From Escallonia rubra (lineage: Eukaryota > Streptophyta > Magnoliopsida > Escalloniales > Escalloniaceae): 64,000 bases of DNA. Shown piece after piece: positions 1 through 10,600 of this stretch (the stretch's first letter is position 1; the number at the start of each line of letters is the position of its first letter). The position numbers were made by a program, and so were the translations under genes. The notes below the pieces were generated by a model. It searched no databases, was not told where the DNA came from, and saw nothing but the letters and a program-made list of their open reading frames with translations. The DNA lies in NCBI GenBank assembly GCA_033065855.1, contig JAVXUO010000741.1, positions 1-64,000 of the forward strand, given 5' to 3'.

Positions 1-1034
1 ACCCTCATAGCTGGGGCATCGGCTGGCAACCCCTGCAGGCAGTCAAAATGGCGCATTGCTTGGTCTGGCAGCTGCCACTTTGCGACCTCGAAGTGGATCA
101 GAGGTGTGCGCTGCAACCCGAAGAGCGTGCAGACGAACGACTATCCACCCGTTGCGTCAAACGTATGTACGGTGCCCAACGCATTTGGCCCAGAGATAGA
201 CGGTCGAACTCCCCTCAATAGTACGTAATGTTGTGATGGGGATTGACTCTCCTTTGGTAGTGGCTCTCCCTTCGGCTATACTCCCAAGCACGCAACCGAG
301 GCCATACTTTATCGGTTCCATCCCTACGCGTTGGTGCACCGGTAGCAAGGTGTTCTTAAGACCACACCTGAGAACATGAGCAAATTATATTTATATCGTC
401 GATTCAACAACAACAAAAAAAAACAATAACGAAGACAGGATTTATATGATATATCTGCAATAGCGAGAGACATGCACATATGGCTTTGGAGTCGGGCCTC
501 GTTGCCTTGTGCAATGCTCGGTACAGATACGAAAGAACCGCTGCACCCCAGGCATAATCCCCAACCTCCCGCAGGTTACCAGACAACGGTAAATATTTCA
601 CGCTGACCGTGTTCTTTGACGTCGTTGGGAATAAAATTGCCCCCATCACCCACAAGAGGAAGGCTTGTGTGTACAGCACAAGCATCTCGCCCGTATAGTT
701 TTCTGGCAAAACCTTGTAAGTATCTACCAACCACTTCAAATTTATACCACCACTGCTAAACTGGTCCTGGGGTATCGAAGTGAAGAAGTCTCTAGCGGTT
801 CTCTTATTCGTTGCTTCCGGCGGATGAGTAATTACCGGCCGCCCCATCACCGGTAACTCTAAGATGAACCCTATATCTTCTAGGGTTATTATCATCTCTC
901 CGAGAGGGAAGTGAAACGTATTCATTTCACTTCTCCACCTTTCAACAAAGGCACCTATTAAGTGCCGGTCAAGGTGTTGAAAGATCTGCCCATGCGTGAA
1001 AATCCCAAACCCAATTCCACGCAGTATCCTTTTC
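1..1034 (-). pseudogene. Plant mobile domain (MAIN-like) pseudogene, 5' part intact, 3' part broken
   Basis: On the minus strand the frame is open from about 1034 to 404 and contains LIGAFVERWRSE, TFHFPLGEMIITLEDIGF, LPVMGRPV and DYAWGAAVLSYLYRAL. These are the hallmarks of the plant mobile domain found in MAIN-like proteins and in the aminotransferase-like domain of plant transposons. After a probable intron (about 366-458) the match continues with EHLATGAPTRRDG, RLRAWEYS, GEFDRLSLGQMRWAPY and, in another frame, PLIHFEVAKWQLPDQAMRHF. In-frame stops lie at 356-358 (TAA) and 215-217 (TGA, where the family usually has Arg, so probably CGA to TGA). A frameshift is needed between about 80 and 150. 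The intron donor also reads AT instead of GT. The element runs off the left edge. The family identity is clear; a host-gene or transposon-borne origin cannot be told apart here. Confidence 0.8.
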
Positions 1035-1706
1035 TAGGACTTGTTCAATTTACATGCTGTGAACTCGTTAGATACTTCTATTGTGGTGAGAAGTGCTCTT
1101 TCCTACGAATTAATAAATACAATCTAATCAAAGCAAAAGTATACAATATTTGAGGGAATAAGAAAGTATCCATATGAGCGTACTGATATGGTTGGCTTGG
1201 TCGTATAACACGGATGGATCTTCTAGTCCAGGGTTAAATTCTATTTTTTGCAACTGAAATTATGGAAAAACCTTCTCAGTTTGGATTTTGATAATCGCTC
1301 GCAAAAATACGACGCTAGTACATGCATAATACATATAACGCAAGCACATGTATAATACATACAATGTTAGCATATACTCATATGTATAATAGATATATAT
1401 ACATACGCGGAATCGGATTTTACAAACGCTAGCACATGAACAAATACATACATATATAAATTCTCATCGCTAGCACATGCTCAATGCATAATCAAAACCA
1501 TGCATAAAACGCAATATTCATCACAACTATAGATTACAAGCATGTAAATGATTAATTTTGTGAACTTATGTGATATATTAGGGTATTAAAGGTGTTCTTA
1601 AGAAGAAATTACGCAGATCTGCTTGCCAACGTCGCTGGAAATATTTGTGAGTAGAAAGAATGGAGAAGAGTGTCGTAGTTCTGGTATTTTTGAATATATA
1701 TTAAAT

Positions 1707-2028
1707 GTCCGCTATACAGTTTCGCAGATAGTTTACAACATCCGCTTCACTATATCGCGGATTATTTATCAATAAAAGAAGTCTGCCACACTGTGTAGCG
1801 GACACTGTTGACGTGACAGATAAGGACAAGGTAACCGTTGTGGGGGTAAAGAACTGACGGGATAGTTCCTGACATGTGTCAGTCGAAAAGTAGTCCGCTA
1901 CACTGTGTAGCGGACGTTTTTTTTCTGACACATGTCAGGACAAGAAAGTCATCCGCTGCACAGTGTGGTGGACAGGGGAGGAGGGGCAAAATGGTAAAAA
2001 AGACTGTCCGCGACACTATGTCGCGGAC
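1707..2028. repeat. Cluster of six related 23-bp palindromes
   Basis: Six copies of a near-palindrome occur at 1707-1729, 1741-1762, 1781-1803, 1893-1915, 1952-1973 and 2006-2028. The best copy (1893-1915) has the arm GTCCGCTACAC, a central T, and a perfect complementary arm. The copy at 2006-2028 has arms of GTCCGCGACAC type with one mismatch. Spacing is irregular (roughly 20 to 90 bp), so this is not a simple tandem repeat. It lies upstream of the plant-mobile-domain pseudogene on its own strand. Confidence 0.85.
1867..1940. repeat. 16-bp inverted repeat centred on palindrome 4
   Basis: TCCTGACATGTGTCAG at 1867-1882 is the exact reverse complement of 1925-1940. The two arms are centred on 1903.5, within one base of the centre of the perfect 23-bp palindrome at 1893-1915, so the whole 74 bp can fold as a nested cruciform. 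Confidence 0.9.
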
Positions 2029-2143
2029 GACTGACAGTTTTTGGAAAAAAAAAAAGATCTGGGTCGTCCATCTTTTCAGGATGGACAGCCAGATCGCGCT
2101 TGCAAAATACCCTATTTTTCTAGAGCTATCAACGGATCAGCTC

Positions 2144-2145
<2 letters not shown>

Positions 2146-2203
<58 letters not shown>
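2146..2203. repeat. (TA)n microsatellite
   Basis: About 29 uninterrupted TA units followed by a T-run (2204-2214). Reading frames through it that show YIYIYI repeats are artefacts of the repeat. Confidence 0.95.
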
Positions 2204-2211
<8 letters not shown>

Positions 2212-2256
2212 TTTAAATATATAAATTTTTATACTCATATTGGGGAGAAGTTTTAA

Positions 2257-4153
2257 GGATACAATACTCAAAATTAAGTCCTAATAAGTTAGAGTTTCAA
2301 AACGTTTAGAATTATTATTTTTAATTATATATGGCTTACTAATATGAAAATTAACTTATCAAGAAATGAAGACTCATCCAAGATAATATTTCTGACTTTA
2401 GTGACACTTATAATGGTTATAATTCTATTTTATATTGAAAAACATAATACGATGACGTGTCAAAGAAAGAAAATATCTCTACGATGACGTGTCGCGCAAA
2501 GAAGCTCTCGCTTCCCTTATTATAAATTAGATAGATCACTGATTAACGCTATGTAAGCTGCGTTGCATAGCATTCCATATGTCCTTAATTAACACTTTTT
2601 TTTTTGGTGGCTCCGCCTTCATTATTACTTGAAAAACCTTTTTTTGATAAAAGTAATTTACAACCGTCATGGGATGCTGATTTGCTAGCGATTCCAAATT
2701 ACAAGTTTGACAATGCTTGTATCTAATTTTTTGATATTGGGAATTTAATGTTTTGAAACAATACGCGCTCTATTTTCATTCCAAAAACAACGTATCAAAA
2801 ATTATTCACTGCAGCATTTCAAACAAGTAATCAACCTATGTTGATCATTTCGGAAAAGCAAGGATCACCATTGTCTATACTATTGAGGCATGAATGAGTG
2901 ACGAGTTTCCGAACAATCGAATACAATATGGAGTGATTCGTGCAAGTGCTCATCCTAATCTCTCCTCGTATCTGTGGCACATATGGAATGAGATCCCATT
3001 TCTAGAGTCATAGTTTCAACCTCGGAAGATCATCGTGGCGGAGGAGGTATTGCTGTTGATCCTTTCTAGCTTGTTGGATGACAGGAAGAACAACAGTCGT
3101 GTACAACCACCAGGATCCTTTATTTAAAAAAAAAAAATTGTTTTCTCATTTTCTGGAAGAGGAGAGGAAACTATGGCGGCCTCACGTAAAGCTCTATCAA
3201 AGGACTCCGAGTGGGTCAGTGAGCAAGTATTTTCTATTCCATTTTAAGAACCATTGTCCATAGAATCCCCTTGTGGGAGAAGACGATATCCAAACGACAA
3301 CCTCGCCAATTTTATTGGATTTCTGCTGCCAAACATCCTCTTTCAGGTATTGTAAGCTCAAGCGTACCATTGACGGAGGAGGCACAAAGGCTTGCTACAG
3401 CTACACATCCCGGTTCACGGCTTTGTTGGGGTCGTCAAGCTAGACAATGAGGGCGGTGGTTGTATTTGTGCACGAACTGTACCTTTGTTAGTTTTTGTTT
3501 AGCCTATCTGAGTTGCATCCACGGATTATTACTTTGTTCCACTGCTTTTTCCGACTAAAGTTCTTAAAGTTTGCCAAAAACAGAAGCGTGAGCGTATTCA
3601 GGTGCCATTCCAACTCTTACAAATACCATGTCATGATCGTCGACCTCCATGATTCCAACGACGCCATGTAAAAAGTCTTACTCGTACTCAGAATTGAGGT
3701 TAAAGTACGGTAAATGATTCTGCTGCTACTCTTGCAGAACGTCGCCCTCATACTGCCTTTTTGGTTGGTGACTCTAAACTTGGTCATTTACTACGAGGCA
3801 CACAAATACATGAACACCGGCCTGATATATAGAGTTATAATATAGTATTGCAGTATTTTTTTCACGCTAATAAGTAGTTTACAGTCTCAGCTATCGACTA
3901 TAAGAGCCGTTGAATAGATATACCTTGGATAAAATACCATATCATCCAAAAGCTGAAATAGTTTATCATTGTGAGGACAATCACGCCTTCTAAGCCCAAG
4001 TCCATCTTGCAGGAGTGTATGGTTCTGCATTGTCATGTGAAGTAAGACATATGTAAGGTAGTCAAAAATCAGGACAGCCAGATAGATGGAATCACAGAGT
4101 ATGTCAATCAAACGTACTTTGTATTGCTGTCAAACCAAATTCAGTTACTCTTC
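2257..4153. other. Intergenic stretch without a recognised gene
   Basis: AT-rich sequence between the mobile-domain remnant and the 3' end of the amidase gene. I see only short reading frames with no family resemblance. The last 100-250 bp (about 3900-4153) probably contain the 3' UTR of the amidase gene. Confidence 0.5.
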
Positions 4154-5095
4154 CTAGGCAATTTCAAGCTGTTCCTTAAGAGTGCCAGAAAGGGTCTCAA
4201 CAACATTCAATAGGAACCCATCAGATCCATGCTTTGCCAACAAAGAAACTGCCACGGGAAGATTATCATACATCCCTAACGGTATGCTCACCTGTGTATT
4301 AAAAACATACATGAAGGGTGTAAAATTTTCAGGTAATGGAGGACGAAAAATATTTGTAACCAGAGGATGAAAAAAGAAGGGTTCCAATCTTGTGCACACG
4401 TGTGTATGCACAAACGCGCATACACGCAGAGAAAGGAAGAGAGACCTGGCAAAATCCAGATACCCCAGCAATGGACAGCAAACTAAAAGCCCTCAAGCCT
4501 AATGTTTCCAGCGCTGTTGCCTCTGTTTGTAGCTTTGGTGGAGGTCCAGGAACCGTAGGGACCGCAAGGATGCCAAAATCCTGTACAAGTATTTACAGAA
4601 AAGAACCAAAAAAATGGATGATAATAAAAAAAACGAACAGGTATTATCACCTTTTGTTAAGCGTCTGAACAAGCACAGGTTGAGCTTCTTGTACTTGCTT
4701 ATATTTTTTCTTGTACAAAGATGAAAAATATAGTACTGTAGAAGTCAAAACATTTTCATACATGAGTGTAGGGATTCTTGTTACTGTACAAGATCAACTT
4801 TACTTTTTGGTTGCTAATATTACTCGAGTATATTGTCAACTAGAATTATATATGTGAATTAATTTCATCCTCAACATGTTCTGACATGTTGGAATCATAA
4901 TTTTGGAGGTATGCCGTATCATAAGGCAGTGTTGCGTGGATTGGTGCGTATTACTGCTCATGCTACATACTGGAACAACACGAGGTTTTGACTTTTTAGA
5001 GATACAAAGATATATACATCAATGGATACGTACACACACACACACACGTATACATGTACAGGGCATATATACATATATGTATATATATAAAGACA

Positions 5096-5141
<46 letters not shown>

Positions 5142-8100
5142 CCCAAGAAGAGAAGTTAGAGCAGCACGTAGTTCAGTCTTTATCAAGTGGCAGATATCAA
5201 TGTTTTCTTCTTTTGTTCTAAGGGCTTCCCATACCCGTTCTGATATATCCGGACCCAAATCAGGTTTAACTGTACTGACCCATTCACCGTGATTATTCTT
5301 GAATTCGAACCTACGCTTCAAATGGCAATCAAATTAGCAGTGAAGACAAAGAGACAATTCAGATGGCATCATTATCACTCGAGTCAGAATGTCATCAATG
5401 AGATGAACCAAGGTATGTTATATTTTACCTTTGAAGCAATAGCAAGGCATTTGAAAGAGCTGCCAAAGATTCTACTTGATATTCCTGGTTTGCAGCTTCT
5501 TTCCGCATGAAATACTTCAAACTTGGAACTCCATTTGTAATACAGTCCCCAATGTTTGAATAATTGACAATGTTACCTGCAGTGCGGCATGCATGAGGTA
5601 AATCTCTCTCATGAGATAAAATTCAACACGAGTATGCATTATGTATTTGAGACAAGTCTGTTTCAATAGCACACTCAGAAAATTCAGTGTTAATGGCTGC
5701 CATAACTTTTTAGTGTCACATCATTACAGATGAATCAATCACAAAACGTGTAGATGAATTTCCTACCACATGGTTAGCACCATAGTTTGACTAAATGAAC
5801 GCGAGATAGAGCACTGGACAGATTAAGCTATTTACCTCCAAAAATCTTGTCAACTGCATTAACAAGAACTCTCGTGACTCGATCACTTGGAATGCTAAGA
5901 AGCTTGAAACAATCTTCTGCAATGATAACTTGAGTAGGTCGCACAGGACTAATATCAGGCAGTTGCAGCAGTACCTGACCAACTCGATTCAAGATTACAG
6001 GATCCCTAGCAAACCAGCCTGAAAAGATTTTAGTATCAAAGAATGACTTGTCAAATAAAAGCTAAAATGATTTTGTGATCCATGTGGTTGTATATCTTAT
6101 TAAGTAAAATAAGCTGTACAAGTGATTCTTTCCCTTATCAGTTAAAAATTAGGTCATTTCTTATTACAGAATGCAACCTGCTTAACAAATCAAGAAGTAA
6201 GACCAGATAGGTCAGATGTGGTTGCTAGAGCATTTGAATGGAAAGAATTCTGATGCCATATTATTCCAGTGTTCATGACACATCACAGAGAGAACCAAAT
6301 CTTGGGTACAAAGACTCTATTCTATTCACACCTGTATGAGCACTACCTTGAGCTATTACCGTTATGAAAAGTTGTAGAAGAGACACAGATGATGGTTTCA
6401 GGACAGATTATTCCGCACCTACAGTATCAAAACTCTGTGCCATTGGAATAACTCCACTAGTTGAAACAACTCCATGAGAAGGACGGAACCCGAAAATCCC
6501 GCAGTATGATGCAGGAACTCTTACACTTCCTCCTGTGTCGGTACCTGCAATATATCAAAGCTAAGCATGACAACACACCAAGGGATCCATAAAAATAGAA
6601 ATTCTATACACCATTTTGGATCACAAAAGAATCCATAAAAAAAGAACCTTTATACACCATTTTGGATCAAAATTGCCACCCCACTACATCTTTCAAAATT
6701 AGACGTATGTGTTTGAACAGATTCTTTAAAAGAAGCTGACCTAAGGAAAAATCTGCAAGCATTGCACCAACTGCAACAGCAGATCCACTAGAAGATCCTC
6801 CAGGTAACCGGTCGGGAGCACATGGATTGGTCGGTGTGCCATAGTGCTTGTTCTCTCCATTTATACTGTCAAATAATATTGCTTCATGTTATCTAACATT
6901 TATCTGTACTGCATGGAATCTTTCATATTGTAAGTGAAGGACAAGCTGCCACAAAGTTGTAGTACTATTGCTTCAAATTTGAGTCTACAGCATTTACTTG
7001 ATCAAGTTACAGAAATTTGTAATCTTCAGAAGGGTAAATTAATAACAATAACTGCCTTACAAGGGTATTGTAGACATGACATGGTTCAAAGTAACAGCCT
7101 CGAAAAACTAATCCTAAAGCAATACTTTTAGGGAAAGAAAAGAAATCACGAAATGTTACCAGGAACAAGAACTACTGGTTTAGATGCTACAGACAGGAGA
7201 AAAATAAAGTAGCACCACACTGAATCAGGTATTTGTCTCCAAAAGCTTCCAAATGGCGGTGGACCAAATAATTTCTCATTCAGGTACCACAGACAGGAGG
7301 AAAACTAACTAACCACCAGAATAAATCAAGTGATTTACAGCAGGATTTTCTTGTTCATCAGTTTACACATATTATTGTCGTTCACCAAGGGAAACCAAGC
7401 AGCTGTTGGTAAGCCCCTCACACTCAACAACCTGTCATGTACTATGAATATGTGTTATTGACAATTTGTAGATGAGATCTTGCGTGGAAATGCTTTCGGG
7501 TCAAATATGAATTTCAAGAGTGGGTAGAAAATTCTTTAAAAAGTCGGCAACCATCTCCTTAATATAGTTGACAAGAAAAAATTAGATTGAGTTTGTTTCT
7601 AACAATCTCTGGAGAGTATGAATCATGATTCATGAGTGAAGCACAGAAGTCACATATACTGACACATTGCTCAAACTTGTATTTCTCTCCCACTAGTTGG
7701 TACTCAACTACTAATATAAGCTCCTAGTTTACTGGCACTAACACTCTAAACGCCAACATCTAATAAGAACAAGAATTATAACGTGTAGGTATTTATGAAA
7801 ACTGTGCATGTAATTCTAACCTGTATGCCATTTCATCCATGATAGTTGTGCCCACGCATGTCGCTCCTCCCCTTAACACAGCCAAAACTGCTGGAGCTGT
7901 CGACGTAGCAGCCAAATGTGTCCGTGCCCAGTCAGGGTTTCCAAATCCAGTCACATATCCATTCACATCAAATCTGCTTCCAACTATCAGTTAATTAGGA
8001 GGACTCTGTCTGAGAGACCACAAAAGTACATAAATCCAAATGAACAATGAGGTGAGGGCTGGGAGGTCCCCAATAGTTCCCTTAGTAATACCGTTTGCCT

Positions 8101-9442
8101 GATAAAGTAAATATGCAGATCTACAATTTTTGAAACACCTGAAAGCAGGAATGATGCTCGCAATCTTTTCTGTACCCACATGAACAAATACATACTCATA
8201 AAAGGGAATAAAAAGAAATTACATATTTTTTCGTGGCAAAACTCTTAAATGCTTTCTTTTACTCGAATATCTCAAGACCACACCTTCTAGCCCTTGTTTC
8301 TAATGGGCTAGCCTAGTGCACGAGGCTCCTCTGGGAATGTGGGGAAGGTTAGATGTACGCAATCTTACCATACTACTGCCTAGAGACTGCTTCTGCTTTC
8401 CGAACCTTTGACCACGCAAGTGCAACAACCTAACCGTTTTGCCAAGGCTCACCCACCCTCATCTTATCCGCTTGTATCATGTCGCACTCAAAATATCTAC
8501 TAGACATTACTAAGCATCCAAAAATTTCAAGAATTGCTTTCTCCAACTTCGGGGTCAAGTTACAAATCATAATTGCACGGTTTTTTCACATACTACGTAA
8601 GTGAACGGTTCAAAACTAACCAAGATAATGAATAAAAAGATGGTCATAGGCTCCATGCTCAATTGCAAGGCTCAAAGTAGATTATGCGGGCAAAAGCAAA
8701 CAAAGGGATCATGTGTACTGTGTCAAACCGGACGAGAAACTTTATCCCCAAATAACAATATCCCAAAACTTACATCCTCTTAATTTCTAAGCAAAACCCT
8801 AGATGAAAATTTGAACACCTAAATATTGACCTCACTCATCGTTACAGTTCTCCTTTGACTCATCAGATAACCCTTATTTAATCTTTAGCTGTAATATGAG
8901 CATAATCCTATGTCAAGGCATTCAATTTTTTTTATTAAAAAATTCACGAAAAAGTCAAAGGGACTTAAATTTTGTTACAGAGGTATGTACGAATAAACTC
9001 AGTCCCAAAAACATTAGTTAAGATTACACCTAGAATTGCATTGGATCCCACTTGACTTTTCGTGAATATCAACAACAAAACGCTGATTTTTCTCACTATT
9101 TGACTTGCCAAACAATAGTTCCTTAATCTGGGATTTCTGTTTGAGTTCGTTTCAATGATTGCAAGGTACTAAATTCATCCGGAAACTCGCCAAACGTCAA
9201 CCGGAAAAAAAATCCAGATGGAAGGGAGTACAACAATTCATTGGTATGCAAATAGACTAGACCAACTAAGAGTGGTAGTACGAAGATAAACCATGGAGTT
9301 CAAATGGGTAACGTCAGGTATAAAGTACTCACATGTCTTTGATCGCAAAGGTTAGGCCATTCAAGGGTAAATTCTGAGGAGAAGAGCTTGGTTGTAGGAT
9401 GAATTTCTCCATGAAAGCTCCATACTCCATGCTTGTCGCCAT
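4154..9442 (-). CDS. AMI1: Amidase 1 (indole-3-acetamide amidohydrolase), nine exons, complete
   Basis: Exons on the minus strand: 9333-9442, 7821-7973, 6741-6865, 6419-6544, 5836-6018, 5429-5576, 5142-5310, 4446-4580, 4154-4291. They join in frame with GT-AG introns to 1287 nt, giving 428 residues, close to the 425 of Arabidopsis AMI1. The start is [14 protein letters not shown] and the stop TAG at 4154-4156. It carries the amidase signature: [12 protein letters not shown] near the N-terminus, [15 protein letters not shown], then [13 protein letters not shown]. The expected Lys-cis-Ser-Ser triad is K35, S112 and S136, each one residue before the Arabidopsis position. Members of the family hydrolyse indole-3-acetamide to the auxin IAA in the cytosol; they lack an extra targeting domain, and none is visible here. 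An oligo-CT tract abuts the donor of exon 7 and a SINE sits in intron 1. Identity is strong; substrate is inferred from family. Confidence 0.93.
5099..5138. repeat. (GA)n microsatellite next to an AMI1 splice donor
   Basis: About 20 GA units on the plus strand. On the coding strand this is a CT run starting only four bases after the exon 7 / intron 7 junction (exon end 5142, donor GTAC). A TATA/CA-rich tract (about 5031-5094) follows further into the intron. Confidence 0.95.
8300..8466 (-). mobile_element. Au-type SINE in AMI1 intron 1
   Basis: Read on the minus strand, the segment has a pol III B-box-like core near 8396-8415 (GGTCAAAGGTTCGGAAAGCA), then GGTAAGATTGCGTACAT, a run of C-rich sequence, and a 3' part resembling the AGTGCACGAGGC-type end of plant Au SINEs. 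Order and spacing match the family. Exact ends and TSD were not resolved. Confidence 0.65.
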
Positions 9443-10600
9443 TTCTCTCTCACTGTGGGGGTGTGTGGATTAGATTTTCCCTCCGCTTCACTCAATCCCT
9501 ATATAAAAGTGATATTGTCGAGGAAACTGCAAAGAATGAGACGGCGTCGTTCCTGCGATCCATTGTGCAAACAACAATGCCTTGGCAAAATCATTTCGGT
9601 TAATTATGCTCATGAGGTTTCTCTCCGAAATAAACACGATTACGCCTAACTTTATAATCACACTAAATTAGAGTATTATTTTATTTATCAGCTCGCAGAG
9701 TTGAGAGAATTAGAGGAGAGATGGTAATGCCCTCGAAGAATATTTTTTTTTTTTACTGAAAATGCCATCCGTTTTTCACCTCGTTCCTCTCTCTCTCTTC
9801 CACACCATCGATCTTGCTCTCATCCACCACCACTATACCTTTTACCACACAATCACCTCTGCTTTTCAAAAAATTACTACCAAACCCACCATACAAATCG
9901 AACTACAACAATGGTCACCATGAAAAAGGGGGCAAGAGAGTCCATATTTCTGTGTGTGGGTAGGGCTGGTGGTGGGGAGGGTGGGCGGGTAAGGGGTATC
10001 AGACAGTAGCAGTAGCACGCAACAGTATGGGTTTTTTTTTTTTTTTGGGGGGGGGGGGGGAGAGAGATAATAGCAACGACAATTGGCGGCAGTGTGAGTT
10101 TGGACGTGTTTGTGTATGTATAGGTAAAGGACATACACCAACAGCGATTGTAGCGACAGCTGGAAGCAGTTGGGAGCTTGAGGATGGCGGTAGGACAATC
10201 AGGAGATTCTCTAAAAGAAATATGGAGTTCTGCTTCTGGCGGCAACATGCTATTGGGTGGTGGTCCCACCTATGGGGTCAAATCAATACGTTGTGGCAGA
10301 ATATGTGGGTTTGGGTTGGCGGCTGCAGGTTTTGGTTTGTGTGCGCATGTGTTTGTGGGTAAGCGGTATGACAGTCGTGTGTGTATTTGTGATGGGCAAC
10401 AAGTGGTTTGGTGCTTAATGGTAGTGGTGGGGGGTTTGACCGTGGGGGGGATAGGTAGTGGTTGGACGGTGGCGATCGCGGCGTGGTTCGATGGTGGCTG
10501 GTTTTGAAGAAGAGAAATAGCCAAGTTTTCCTCTGATCGTCCTTTTCAAATGTTTTTCGACCTGAAAAAAATGGCTTTCTCAATGGATAAGGTACTAGCA
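9443..10600. other. AMI1 upstream region; GT-rich and homopolymer-rich stretch
   Basis: Directly upstream of the AMI1 start is a CT-rich leader (minus strand), which would be the 5' UTR and core promoter. Beyond it, 9866-10510 is strand-biased: a T-run and G-run at 10027-10060 (TTTT then GGGG) and long GGTGG/GTGTG-rich sequence. Reading frames of 80-130 codons here on both strands are products of that bias, with no family match. The T/G arms and triplet-rich core resemble the three AT-armed elements at 49.4, 54.7 and 62.1 kb, but I could not fix ends. Confidence 0.4.

Noticed and set aside
1874..2256. Frames of 71-116 codons running through the TA repeat
   Set aside because: Repeating Tyr-Ile from a microsatellite; no real protein.
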